A stretch of DNA of 29,259 nucleotides from an uncultured Collinsella sp. Lineage in GTDB: Bacteria > Actinomycetota > Coriobacteriia > Coriobacteriales > Coriobacteriaceae. Numbering within the stretch: position 1 is the first letter of the stretch; each line of letters starts with the position of its first letter. The stretch covers positions 1 through 29,259 of the forward strand of contig URNC01000007.1 of assembly GCA_900549065.1 (NCBI GenBank). The letters are read 5' to 3'. This document shows, piece by piece, positions 7,034 through 14,744 of the stretch. Both the position numbers and the translations under genes were made by a program. The notes beneath the pieces were generated by a model. It was not told the origin of the DNA. It did no database searches and saw only the letters and a list, made by a program, of their open reading frames with translations.

Positions 7034-7062
7034 TGTGACAAAGGGACTGTCCCTTTGCCACA
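7034..7062. repeat. GGGAC inverted repeat between permease and kinase-like gene
   Basis: TGTGACAAAGGGAC (7034-7047) pairs with GTCCCTTTGCCACA (7049-7062) around a single T, with one mismatch. It shares the CAAAGGGAC/GTCCCTTTG theme of the 33-bp element and probably belongs to the same repeat family. Confidence 0.75.
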
Positions 7063-7064
7063 TT

Positions 7065-7703
7065 CTACGCTGCCACCATTCGCCTCTGATAAGCCCTCAC
7101 CAGCAACGAGATACCAAAGTTGAGTACAAAGTACATCGCAAACACCAGGCCGTAAAGCATAAGAACCTGCGACAGATCGATCGCGTGGGCCATCACGACG
7201 TTTGCCGTGTACATGAGCTCGGCCACGTTAATGCCCGAAAGATACGAGCTGTCCTTGATGACGGTCGTGCACTGGCTAAACAGCGCCGGAATGATCGTCT
7301 TAAACGTCTGCGGCAGAATGATGTAGCGCATGGTGGCAAAGAAGCCAAAGCCCTGGCTCTGCGCTGCCTCAAACTGGCCGCGCGGAATCGAGTTGAGGCC
7401 GCCGCGCACAATCTCGGCCATAACAGCGCTGGTAAACAGCGTAAAGGCGATGGTCGAAATCACAATGTCCAGACCCTGCACCGTAAAGTAGATAAACAGA
7501 ATCCACAGCAGGTTCGGCGTGCAACGGAACAGCTCGATGTAGGCGCTCACCAAAATACGGAACGGGCGGGGCGCATAGCTCTTAACGAGCGCCAGCACCG
7601 TGCCAAAGATGAGCGAGAAAAAGATCGACAGCGCCGAGATCTCGATCGTCTTAACAAAGCCGCCCCAAATGTAGAGCAGGTTGGTCGCGTTGAAGATTTC
7701 CAT
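7065..7703 (-). CDS. polar amino-acid ABC transporter permease (His/Glu/Gln family)
   Basis: The 212-aa membrane protein starts at the ATG at 7703, 3 bases after the preceding permease stop. Hydrophobic segments include IEISALSIFFSLIFGTVLAL, IVISTIAFTLFTSAVMAEIV and VLMLYGLVFAMYFVLNFGI. The EAA-type cytoplasmic loop is AEIVRGGLNSIPRGQFEAAQSQGFGFFATMRYIILPQ (7300-7440 region), which contacts the ATPase. It is the last gene of the transporter operon and would form a heterodimer with the permease at 7707-8453. Confidence 0.92.
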   Translation of the reverse strand: MEIFNATNLLYIWGGFVKTIEISALSIFFSLIFGTVLALVKSYAPRPFRILVSAYIELFRCTPNLLWILFIYFTVQGLDIVISTIAFTLFTSAVMAEIVRGGLNSIPRGQFEAAQSQGFGFFATMRYIILPQTFKTIIPALFSQCTTVIKDSSYLSGINVAELMYTANVVMAHAIDLSQVLMLYGLVFAMYFVLNFGISLLVRAYQRRMVAA

Positions 7704-7706
7704 GCG

Positions 7707-8453
7707 CTAGGCCTCCTTTACGTTGTCGAGCCCCAGCTCGGCCAGGTTCACGCCGCGCGGACGCTCCTTGGAGCGGCGCTCGAGCCACTGCACCAGCATG
7801 GCGAGCGGAAAGCAGATGATGAAGTACATAAGGCAGCAGACGATGTATCCCTGCAGGTAACCGTACAGACTCACAAAGTTGTCGGAACGGTACATAAGGT
7901 CGCCGCCGGCCACAAGCGCCAGCACCGACGTGTTCTTGACCAGGTTGAGCGCCTGGTTACACAGCGGCGGCAGAATGATCTTGAATGTCTGGGGCAGCAC
8001 GATGTACCAGTAGGCCTGCGCACGGGTGAAGCCCTGGCTCTGGGCCGCCTCCATCTGACCGCGCGGAACCGCCTCGATACCAGTGCGGATGACCTCCGAA
8101 ATGTAGGCAGCGTGATACAGGCCCACGCCCAAGAAGCCCAGCATGAACGGCGCGATACGCACCGGCTGATCGGCACCAGTTATGGCCTGCAAAAACTGCG
8201 GACCGGCCATGTACATAAAGAGCACCTGCACGGGCAACGGGGTGTTCTGGTAAAACTCCACGTACACGCGGCTTATGGCGCGCAGCACGCGCGAACGAGT
8301 GGTAGAGAACACGCCCAGCAGCGTGCCCAGCACCAGCGACAGCAGCAGGCCGGCAACGACCACCTGCAGCGTCACGCCAAAGCCCTCCCAGAAGGGCCCC
8401 ATGTTTTGGAATGTCGTCGACCAACGGTCGGCGTCAAATAATCCTTCGAACAT
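7707..8453 (-). CDS. polar amino-acid ABC transporter permease (His/Glu/Gln family)
   Basis: The 248-aa product has a longer N-terminus than its partner (MFEGLFDADRWSTTF), several membrane helices and the EAA loop ISEVIRTGIEAVPRGQMEAA followed by QSQGFTRAQAYWYIVLPQ. The start at 8453 is preferred because AAGGAAGGAA precedes it. The upstream extension to 8486 lacks a ribosome binding site and would run into the end of the binding-protein gene. It is the third gene of the ATPase, binding protein, permease, permease operon. Confidence 0.92.
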   Translation of the reverse strand: MFEGLFDADRWSTTFQNMGPFWEGFGVTLQVVVAGLLLSLVLGTLLGVFSTTRSRVLRAISRVYVEFYQNTPLPVQVLFMYMAGPQFLQAITGADQPVRIAPFMLGFLGVGLYHAAYISEVIRTGIEAVPRGQMEAAQSQGFTRAQAYWYIVLPQTFKIILPPLCNQALNLVKNTSVLALVAGGDLMYRSDNFVSLYGYLQGYIVCCLMYFIICFPLAMLVQWLERRSKERPRGVNLAELGLDNVKEA

Positions 8454-8478
8454 TTGATTCCTTCCTTGGACGATGCGC

Positions 8479-9357
8479 CTATACAAGACCCCAGGTCTTG
8501 ACCTCTTGGTCGAGCCAGCCGTCGGCCAGGCGATCGCAAATCACCTGATCGACCACGGCCGAAAGGTCGCAGCCCTTCTTGGTCGCCACGCCGTAGCCCT
8601 GCTCACCAAACTTGACCTCGGGCTGCAGCAGCTCAACGGTCTCGTTCATGTAACCGGCCAGCGTGGAGCGGTCCATGGCAAAGACGTCGATATTGCCGGC
8701 GTCGAGCGAACTCTTGATGATGGGGTAGCCGCTAAAGGCCCTAAACTCGGGCTTGCAGCTAAAGCCGTTGTCCTTGATCATCTGCTCGATCAGGCCCTGC
8801 GTGGTGGCACCCTGGCTCACGCCAATGACCTTGCCGTCCAGGTCCTCAATCGAGGTAAAGCCCGAACGCTTCTTGACCATGAGTCCCACGTAGTCGGTGC
8901 GGTACGGCGTCGAGAAATCCCAGCTCTTCTTGCGCTCGTCGGTGATGGTGTAGGTCGCCGCGACCACGTCAAGCTGGCCGTTATCGATCAGCGGGCCGCG
9001 CGTCTTGGGCGTGACGTCGGTAAACTCGACAAGCTCCTGGGCGCGGGCATCCTTGTAGCTCACACCAAAGACGGCAGCGGCGATCTGGTAGCACAAATCG
9101 ACTTCCATACCCTCAAAGCGACCCTTAGCGGTGTCGTAATAGCCGTAACCGGGAACGTCCTTCTTAACGCCGGCATTCAGATGGCCACGCGACTTAATGG
9201 CCGCAAGCTTGGACCCCTTGTCGGAGCCCTCGCCGCTGGCGGAGTTGCCGCAACCGGTAAGCGCGGCCCCCGTCAGCGTAAGCATACCGGCGCCCGCCAG
9301 CTGCAAAAAGTGACGGCGCGACACGGCCGCCCTCGTCATATCCGTCATGTCCATCAC
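8479..9357 (-). CDS. amino-acid ABC transporter substrate-binding lipoprotein
   Basis: The product is about 292 aa. The N-terminus has a twin-arginine-like SRRHFLQLAGAG followed by a hydrophobic stretch and the lipobox LTGC, so it is an exported lipoprotein, possibly through Tat. The body is a family 3 solute-binding protein: GHLNAGVKKDVPGYGYYD, FEGMEVDLCYQIAAAVFG, LDVVAATYTITDERKKSWDFSTPY and GKVIGVSQGATTQ. The ligand is probably glutamate, glutamine or aspartate, but specificity cannot be read safely. The start is ambiguous: GTG at 9357, ATG at 9354 and further in-frame ATGs at short intervals, with no strong Shine-Dalgarno. The gene lies 5 bases after the ATPase stop, so coupling is likely. 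Confidence 0.92.
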   Translation of the reverse strand: MMDMTDMTRAAVSRRHFLQLAGAGMLTLTGAALTGCGNSASGEGSDKGSKLAAIKSRGHLNAGVKKDVPGYGYYDTAKGRFEGMEVDLCYQIAAAVFGVSYKDARAQELVEFTDVTPKTRGPLIDNGQLDVVAATYTITDERKKSWDFSTPYRTDYVGLMVKKRSGFTSIEDLDGKVIGVSQGATTQGLIEQMIKDNGFSCKPEFRAFSGYPIIKSSLDAGNIDVFAMDRSTLAGYMNETVELLQPEVKFGEQGYGVATKKGCDLSAVVDQVICDRLADGWLDQEVKTWGLV

Positions 9358-9362
9358 CGCGC

Positions 9363-10094
9363 CTAGTGCAGAATCTTGGACAGGAACTCGCGGCAGCGCG
9401 GGTTCTCGGGGCTATCGAAGAAGTGCTCGGGCGTGCCCTCCTCCAGAATACGGCCGTCCTCCATAAAGATGACGCGGTCGGCCACCTGGCGCGCAAAGCC
9501 CATCTCGTGCGTCACGCAGATCATGGTGATGTCCTCCTGCGCGAGCTCAATCATAACGTCCAGAACCTCCTGGACCATCTCGGGGTCGAGCGCCGAGGTC
9601 GGTTCGTCAAACAGGATGATGGGCTGCTTGGTGCACAGGGCACGGGCGATGGCGATGCGCTGCTGCTGACCGCCCGAGAGATTCTGCGGATACTCGCCGG
9701 CCTTATGCGCCATGCCAACGCGCTTGAGCGCGGCGATGGCGATCTCGGTCGCCTCCTCCTTGCTCTTCTTTTGCAGCTTGATGGGCGCGAGCGTCAGGTT
9801 GCCGAGCACCGTCATGTTAGGATACAGGTTGAACTGCTGAAACACCATGGAACTGTACTTGCGAGCCATCTCCAGGTGGTTCTTTTTGGTGAGCGGCGTA
9901 CCATCGATGACGACCTCGCCCGACGTGGGCTCCTCAAGATAATCGACACAGCGGATGAGCGTCGACTTACCCGAGCCGGAAGGCCCGATCATTACGAGCT
10001 TCTCGCCGCGCTTGACGGTGAGATTGATATCTTTGAGCACATGCAGGTCGCCAAAGTACTTGTTGAGATGCTTGATCTCGATCATGTCTGCCAT
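9363..10094 (-). CDS. polar amino-acid ABC transporter ATP-binding protein (GlnQ family)
   Basis: The 243-aa ATPase energises amino-acid uptake at the membrane. It shows Walker A GPSGSGKST, the Q-loop (MVFQQFNLYPNMTVLGNLTL), signature LSGGQQQR, Walker B PIILFDEP, the D-loop SALDPE and switch histidine VTHEMGFARQVADR. Length and motifs fit the GlnQ/HisP subfamily. The ATG at 10094 follows AAAGGGA at about 5 nt. It is the first gene of the four-gene operon read toward lower coordinates. Confidence 0.95.
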   Translation of the reverse strand: MADMIEIKHLNKYFGDLHVLKDINLTVKRGEKLVMIGPSGSGKSTLIRCVDYLEEPTSGEVVIDGTPLTKKNHLEMARKYSSMVFQQFNLYPNMTVLGNLTLAPIKLQKKSKEEATEIAIAALKRVGMAHKAGEYPQNLSGGQQQRIAIARALCTKQPIILFDEPTSALDPEMVQEVLDVMIELAQEDITMICVTHEMGFARQVADRVIFMEDGRILEEGTPEHFFDSPENPRCREFLSKILH

Positions 10095-10129
10095 GAATGT
10101 CCCTTTCCTGCGCTTACACGAATTGCACT

Positions 10130-10135
10130 ATTGTA
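10130..10135 (-). promoter_or_regulatory. candidate -10 box for the amino-acid ABC operon
   Basis: On the minus strand TACAAT stands about 36 bases upstream of the ATPase start. No convincing -35 hexamer is visible. The 10095-10332 gap otherwise holds a long inverted repeat and a terminator. Confidence 0.35.
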
Positions 10136-10200
10136 CGGAAAGAACCACGTTTCCGCAGCCCACACTACATTCCCGTAAAGAACCCGCAACCTTCCACCCA

Positions 10201-10267
10201 CTCATTGGGGACAGACTTAAATGAGTACCTGCTCATTGGGCACTCATTTAAGTCTGTCCCCAATGAG
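10201..10267. repeat. 26-bp perfect inverted repeat with GGGGACAGACTT core
   Basis: CTCATTGGGGACAGACTTAA plus ATGAGT (10201-10226) is perfectly mirrored at 10242-10267 around a 15-nt loop. The loop itself repeats CTCATTGGG. This is the longest member of the GGGACAG family in the window. Confidence 0.92.
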
Positions 10268-10272
10268 CACCC

Positions 10273-10305
10273 AAAAAGGGGCGCGACCGCAATGGTCACG
10301 CCCCT
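10273..10305 (-). terminator. intrinsic terminator after the YqeY gene
   Basis: Read on the minus strand, AGGGGCGTGACC pairs with GGTCGCGCCCCT around ATTGC with one mismatch, followed by a run of five T. It lies 28 bases after the stop of the gene at 10333-10776. Confidence 0.88.
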
Positions 10306-10332
10306 CAGCATCGGCTATGTGTCGGCCAGCCC

Positions 10333-10776
10333 TTAAGCCAGCTTTGCTCCGACGATCTTTGCCGCGGCCGGCTTATCGAAGTTGCCGCCGGTGGCCTTGC
10401 CGAGTGCACCCATAACCTGGCCCATCTGCTTCTTGGACGTGGCGCCCAGCTCGGCGATAACCTGCTCGATCAGAGCCTCGAGCTCCTCGCCCGAAACCTG
10501 CGCGGGCAGCAAGCTCTCCAGAATCTTGACCTGCTCGGTCAGGTTGTCGGTACGCTCCTGGTCGGTGCCGGCCTTGATGGACATCTCCAGCGTCTCGCTC
10601 GTCTGCTTAATCAAACGCTTGATCATGCTGTTGACGTCTTCCTCGGTCACATCGCGGCGCTCGTTGACCTCGATATTCTTCACCTCGGCCTTGACCTGGC
10701 GAATGATGGACAGGCGAACCTTGTCCTTGGCCTTCATGGCCGCAATCATTTCCTTCTGCAGCTCTTCGTTGGTCAT
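10333..10776 (-). CDS. GatB/YqeY domain protein
   Basis: The 147-aa product matches the YqeY family: LQKEMIAAMKAKDKVRLSIIR, then EVNERRDVTEEDV, a helical middle, LLPAQVSGEELEALIEQVI and the C-terminal GQVMGALGKATGG. The domain resembles the tRNA-binding tail of the GatB amidotransferase subunit; the cellular role of the stand-alone protein is not well defined. The start at 10776 is chosen because GAGGAGG stands about 9 nt upstream; the frame to 10812 lacks a ribosome binding site. Glu and Lys content and heptad-like spacing fit a mostly helical soluble protein. Confidence 0.9.
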   Translation of the reverse strand: MTNEELQKEMIAAMKAKDKVRLSIIRQVKAEVKNIEVNERRDVTEEDVNSMIKRLIKQTSETLEMSIKAGTDQERTDNLTEQVKILESLLPAQVSGEELEALIEQVIAELGATSKKQMGQVMGALGKATGGNFDKPAAAKIVGAKLA

Positions 10777-10830
10777 CTGCAAATCCTCCTCAATAGTGCG
10801 GACGGCACTCACACGAGCGCCGCCCCATGA

Positions 10831-12051
10831 TTACTCAGTCGTCGACGAATCGTCGGTCGAACTCTTGGTGACGCCCTTCAGGCTGACGTTGTACGGCACG
10901 TCCTTGGGCATGGGGTTAACGGTGATGTCGGCATCCTTCTTGTACTGCTCCAGCCACTCGCTGTACGCGGTGCTGGCCGCTTGCGTCTTCACCACATTGG
11001 AAACGTACTTCTTGATGGCCTTGGGCACCTGGTTGATGTCATCGACCTGATTATCGACATGGAAGTAGTCGGTGCACTTGATGATGTGGTAACCATAGGT
11101 CGACTCGACGACTTCGCTCACGTCGCCCTTGTTGAGCCCCTCGAGCGCCGTCTGGTAGCTGTCGACGAAAGTGGTGAGCTTATCCCAGCCCACATCGCCC
11201 TTCTTCTCCTTGGAACCGGTGTCCTCGGAGTACTGCTCAACGGCGTCCTCAAAGCTCAGCTCACCGGAGTTGATCTTGTCCAGGCACTCCTGTGCCTTGG
11301 CCTTGGCGGCAGCCTTGTCCTCGTCGGAAGCGTCGGAATCAACCTTGATCAGGATGTTCGACGAGCGGCGAGCATCGTTGTAGTTAGACAGGTTCTCGTT
11401 GATGTAATCGACGATCTCGCTGTCCTTGGGCTTGCTGGTGGGCGCCACGGCATCCTTGAGTTTCTGCTGCGCCAGGCTCTCCTTGAGCGAATCCTTGTAG
11501 GTGTCCTCGGTATAGCCGTAGGTCTTGAGGGTCTTCTTAAAGGCCTTGGCACCGCCCGCGCTCTTGCACGCGTCCTTCCAGGCCTTCTCGACCTCCTCAT
11601 CCGACACCGTCACGCCGTTCTCCTTCTGTGCCTGTTGAAGCAGAATCTGCTGCGTGTAGGAGTCGATGAGTTGCTTGCGGTACTTCTTGGGCGTGAGGTC
11701 GTTGTCAACCAGATACTGCGCCCAATCCTCGTCCTTGGTGTAGCCGTAGGACGTGCGCATGCTCATGATCTGCTTGGTCACGGTGTCCTCGGTGAGGTTG
11801 GTACCGTTGATAGTAGCAGCAACACCGCCGGTCAGCTTGTAGCCCGAGGTGTCCTCGGCCTGCGACATAAGGCCGGAGCACGCCATCGCCGAGACGGAAA
11901 GCAGCATCGCCAGCACGCCGATGACCACCAGAACGATCTTGACGGTCTTGGACACGTATGTCTTGCGCTGCTTCTTGCGAGAGCTGGAGGCGGCGCGGGC
12001 CTGCTGCTCGGGCGTCGGCGCGGCCTCGGAGTTCTTTTTCTTATTTGCCAT
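10831..12051 (-). CDS. membrane-anchored peptidyl-prolyl isomerase (PpiC/PrsA-SurA type foldase)
   Basis: The 406-aa protein has a Lys/Ala-rich cytoplasmic N-terminus, a membrane helix at about 37-57 (KIVLVVIGVLAMLLSVSAMA) with Cys58 at its end, a SurA-like helical region and a PpiC rotamase domain (RSSNILIKVDSD, ELSFEDAVEQYSED, KGDVGWDKL, VVESTYGYHIIKCTDY). Such foldases help exported proteins mature outside the membrane. AMAC could be a degenerate lipobox, but the long charged leader favours a signal anchor. The start at 12051 follows GAAAGG; the frame reaching 12150 enters a repeat cluster. Secreted clients such as the adhesin at 3784-5346 are conceivable. Confidence 0.9.
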   Translation of the reverse strand: MANKKKNSEAAPTPEQQARAASSSRKKQRKTYVSKTVKIVLVVIGVLAMLLSVSAMACSGLMSQAEDTSGYKLTGGVAATINGTNLTEDTVTKQIMSMRTSYGYTKDEDWAQYLVDNDLTPKKYRKQLIDSYTQQILLQQAQKENGVTVSDEEVEKAWKDACKSAGGAKAFKKTLKTYGYTEDTYKDSLKESLAQQKLKDAVAPTSKPKDSEIVDYINENLSNYNDARRSSNILIKVDSDASDEDKAAAKAKAQECLDKINSGELSFEDAVEQYSEDTGSKEKKGDVGWDKLTTFVDSYQTALEGLNKGDVSEVVESTYGYHIIKCTDYFHVDNQVDDINQVPKAIKKYVSNVVKTQAASTAYSEWLEQYKKDADITVNPMPKDVPYNVSLKGVTKSSTDDSSTTE

Positions 12052-12125
12052 AGTCGGCCTTTCGCATAACGAATCGAACAAACGCCATTGTGTCACAACG
12101 CAGCCCCCGCGGCACGCTTGGTGCA

Positions 12126-12205
12126 TGGGGGACAGGTTAATCTGCACCATTTTGGTGCAAAGGGGACAGCTCTGGCAGCCGGCAGTTAGGGACAGTCCCC
12201 AAGTG
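12126..12205. repeat. cluster of degenerate GGGACAG elements
   Basis: Three GGGACAG words lie within 80 bases: GGGGGACAGGTTAAT, AAAGGGGACAGC and TTAGGGACAGTCCCCAA. Between the first two stands a perfect small hairpin, GCACCA-TTT-TGGTGC (12144-12158). The cluster looks like several repeat elements inserted into or next to each other. It fills most of the 170-base gap between the EIIA and foldase genes. Confidence 0.7.
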
Positions 12206-12221
12206 CCGACTCAGCCCCACC

Positions 12222-12686
12222 TTAGAAGTGACGGCGGATGGCGTCGACCATGCCCTGGGACGTGGTCTGGCCGAGCACGTCGGCTGCGGCATCGGCATCC
12301 ATAAAGATGTTCATGAGCGCCTGTAGGGCCTCGACCTGGCCGCCTGGCTCGGCGATGCCCAGATTGATGACGATCTGCGCCGGCACCGGAGCGCCCATGC
12401 CAGCCATGGCGTTAAATGTCACGGGCGCGGCGGGCTTCACCACCGCGATATAGGGCTTGGCCACAAACCCCGGATCGGTATGCGGAATGGCAATGTTTGC
12501 CGCCGGCATGGCAAGACCCGTGGGATAGGCATCCTCGCGCGTGCGAACGGCGTCGAGCCAACCGTCGGCAATGTAGCCGCGCGGGGCAAGCTCGCCCTCG
12601 AGCCGCGCAAACACCTCATCCGGCGTTGCACACTCCCAATCAAAAAACACCAGCTCAGGCGCAAACAGCGCTTCGTTATCCGCCAT
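12222..12686 (-). CDS. orphan PTS EIIA component (fructose/mannitol or galactitol type)
   Basis: The 154-aa protein is a single EIIA domain: RLEGELAPRGYIADGWLDAV, TGLAMPAANIAIPHTDPGFV with the phosphorylatable His in IPHTD, then PVTFNAMAGMGAPVPAQIVINLGIAE and a helical end. It would take phosphate from HPr and pass it to an EIIB, or act as a regulator like EIIANtr. No EIIB, EIIC or sugar-metabolism gene is in the neighbourhood, so its partner must be elsewhere. The ATG at 12686 follows GAGAGGTGAG. Confidence 0.88.
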   Translation of the reverse strand: MADNEALFAPELVFFDWECATPDEVFARLEGELAPRGYIADGWLDAVRTREDAYPTGLAMPAANIAIPHTDPGFVAKPYIAVVKPAAPVTFNAMAGMGAPVPAQIVINLGIAEPGGQVEALQALMNIFMDADAAADVLGQTTSQGMVDAIRRHF

Positions 12687-12763
12687 GCGCTCACCTCTCT
12701 CACCTAGCCATCGGAGACGTTCTTGAATGACCAGTCGTTAAAGACCGTCCCCGATAACTACCC

Positions 12764-12806
12764 AAAACAAAAGGTGGCCACGCGCGCCTTGGCGCCAATG
12801 ACCACC
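12764..12806 (-). terminator. terminator after purN
   Basis: On the minus strand GGTGGTCA...TGGCCACC encloses the inner palindromic TTGGCGCCAA region and is followed by TTTTGTTTT. One wobble pair. It ends the purM-purN message. Confidence 0.75.
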
Positions 12807-12838
12807 CTGACTACTCGGCTAAATTGTACTGTGCGCCG

Positions 12839-13540
12839 CTAGCCGCGAGGCACGTCAATTGCGACCTTGCCGCTCTCCAGCACGTGAACACGGCCGTCGG
12901 CGAGCATCTGCACGACCTCGGGATACAGCACATGCTCAATCGCATGGATGTGCTCCTCGAGCGTGTCGACATCCCAGCCCTCCTCAACAGCCAGCGCACG
13001 CTGGGCGATGATGGGACCGTTGTCGTAAATCTCGTTGGCAAAATGCACGGTCACGCCGGTCACCTTGACGCCGCGCGCAAAGGCGTCGTCAATCGCATGC
13101 GCACCGGTAAAGCTCGGCAGCAGCGCCGGATGCAAGTTGACCACGCGGTTGGGAAACGCCGCCAGCAGAGGCGTGTGCACCATGCGCATGTAGCCGGCCA
13201 TGACCACATACTCGCAGCCGCGCTCGAGAAGCTCGTGCGCGATGATCTCGTCGGCGGCAATAGGGTCGGCATAGACATCCTTGGACAGCGTGAGCGTCTG
13301 GATGCCCGCGCGCTCAGCGCGCTGCAAACCCTTAGCCGAAGGACGGCTCGACACCACAAGCTCAATCGAAGCGTTGAGCTTGCCGGCGGCGATCAGATCG
13401 ATCAGCGCCTGCAGGTTGGTACCCGAACCGCTGATGAGCACACCGATCTTGAGCGGCTCGGCCGTATCGGTGCCGGTCGGACGGGTATAGGGCACAAAAT
13501 CCAGGCCCTCGGCGGCAGTCATCTGCTCGTTAGCGCTCAT
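12839..13540 (-). CDS. purN: phosphoribosylglycinamide formyltransferase (GAR transformylase)
   Basis: PurN transfers the formyl group of 10-formyl-tetrahydrofolate to GAR, the third step of purine synthesis. The 233-aa product contains KIGVLISGSGTNLQALID (phosphate loop), VVMAGYMRMV, the catalytic block VVNLHPALLPSFTGAHAIDDA with the Asn and His residues, and VTVHFANEIYDNGPIIAQ with the catalytic Asp. A 30-residue N-terminal extension (MSANEQMTAAEGLDFVPYTR) precedes the usual fold. The start ATG overlaps the end of purM by 11 bases, indicating translational coupling. Confidence 0.96.
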   Translation of the reverse strand: MSANEQMTAAEGLDFVPYTRPTGTDTAEPLKIGVLISGSGTNLQALIDLIAAGKLNASIELVVSSRPSAKGLQRAERAGIQTLTLSKDVYADPIAADEIIAHELLERGCEYVVMAGYMRMVHTPLLAAFPNRVVNLHPALLPSFTGAHAIDDAFARGVKVTGVTVHFANEIYDNGPIIAQRALAVEEGWDVDTLEEHIHAIEHVLYPEVVQMLADGRVHVLESGKVAIDVPRG

Positions 13541-14633
13541 CGGAGTACACGACCTTACCGGAACCCTCGACGCACTCGCCCACGCGGAACGGCTTCTCGC
13601 CCAGCGCGACCAGAGCCTCGGTCACCGCGGCCTCGTCCTCGGGGGCGACGATCAGGCACAGGCCAACGCCCATGTTGAAGGTCTTGCATGCCTCATTGGG
13701 CGCGAGCTCGGCCTGGCGCGACACATAGGTGATGACGGGCGGAACGTCCCAACCCATCTCGGCACCGTTGCGGGTGACCACGGCGTCGACGTCGTCGGCG
13801 AGCGCGCGGTTGAGGTTCTCGGTAATACCGCCGCCAGTGATGTGGGCGATAGCGTGCACGTTGGCGCCGCCGCGCAGCAGCTCCAGAATAGGCTTGACGT
13901 AGATGCGCGTGGGGGCCAGCAGAGCGTCAGCCAGCGATGCGCCACCGAGCTCCTCGAGCGGGCGGCTCAGCTCTTCGGCCTTAGCGGCGGCCTCGGGCGT
14001 GCCCGGCTTAATGCCGTCGACGCCGATGACCTTGCGCACGAGCGAGTAGCCGTTGGAGTGCACGCCAGTGGAAGGCAGGCCCAGGATCACATCGCCCGGG
14101 TGGACGTTTGCGGGGTCGAGCATCTTGGGACGGTCGACGACGCCCACGGTAAAGCCGGCAAGGTCGTAGTCGGCCGGAGCCATGACGCCCGGGTGCTCGG
14201 CCATCTCGCCACCCACGAGCGCGCAGCCCGCGAGCTTGCAGCCGTCGGCCACGCCCTTGATGATCTTTGCCATGTGCTCGGCCTCGATGTGGCCGATGGC
14301 AACGTAGTCCAGGAAGAACAGCGGCTCGGCGCCCGAAGCCAAAATGTCGTTGACGCACATGGCGACCAGGTCCTGGCCCACCGTCTCGTGACGGTCCATG
14401 ATCTGAGCGAGCACGAGCTTGGTGCCCACGCCGTCGGTACCGCTAATCAGAATCGGGTCTTCCATATCCTTAAGCGCGGCGGCCGAGAACAGGCCACCGA
14501 AGCCACCGATGCCGCCGATGACCTCGGGACGGTTGGTGTCCTTAACCATTTGCTTAATAGCGTCGACGGCGCGGCCGCCCTCAGCGGTATCGACGCCGGC
14601 ATCCTCATACGTCACATGCTTGCTGTCGCTCAT
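13530..14633 (-). CDS. purM: phosphoribosylformylglycinamidine cyclo-ligase (AIR synthetase)
   Basis: PurM closes the imidazole ring of FGAM with ATP to give AIR. The 367-aa product has the expected order: YEDAGVDTAEGGRAVDAIK, IGGFGGLFSAAA, ISGTDGVGTKLVLAQ, QDLVAMCVNDILASGAEPLF, ALVGGEMAEHPGV, GDVILGLPSTGVHSNGYSLVR and AHITGGGITENL. The start at 14633 follows GAGAGGAAGG. It overlaps purN by 11 bases and lies about 156 bases after purF, with a hairpin and a repeat element in that gap, so purF and purMN may be partly uncoupled. Confidence 0.97.
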   Translation of the reverse strand: MSDSKHVTYEDAGVDTAEGGRAVDAIKQMVKDTNRPEVIGGIGGFGGLFSAAALKDMEDPILISGTDGVGTKLVLAQIMDRHETVGQDLVAMCVNDILASGAEPLFFLDYVAIGHIEAEHMAKIIKGVADGCKLAGCALVGGEMAEHPGVMAPADYDLAGFTVGVVDRPKMLDPANVHPGDVILGLPSTGVHSNGYSLVRKVIGVDGIKPGTPEAAAKAEELSRPLEELGGASLADALLAPTRIYVKPILELLRGGANVHAIAHITGGGITENLNRALADDVDAVVTRNGAEMGWDVPPVITYVSRQAELAPNEACKTFNMGVGLCLIVAPEDEAAVTEALVALGEKPFRVGECVEGSGKVVYSDER

Positions 14634-14701
14634 CTGAGCCTTCCTCTCCCACTACCGTCCGCCGCGCGGGCGCCAAACGGTGCTCATAGTTGCGTTCATT
14701 T

Positions 14702-14728
14702 CGGCGTGTGCCATAACAGCACACGCCG
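14702..14728. other. perfect hairpin between purF and purM
   Basis: CGGCGTGTGC and GCACACGCCG form a perfect 10-bp stem with a 7-nt loop. No T-run follows on either strand, so it may be an mRNA-stabilising or processing hairpin, or an operator, more than a terminator. Confidence 0.5.
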
Positions 14729-14744
14729 TCATATCAACAAAACA

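Noticed and set aside
6360..8441. Open frame of 693 codons on the plus strand opposite the kinase-like gene and permeases
   Set aside because: It crosses several real minus-strand genes, is dominated by His/Arg/Gln and lacks domain motifs.
12052..12150. N-terminal extension of the foldase to 12150
   Set aside because: It would translate the GGGACAG repeat cluster and has no ribosome binding site. The ATG at 12051 has one and leads directly into a signal-anchor arrangement.
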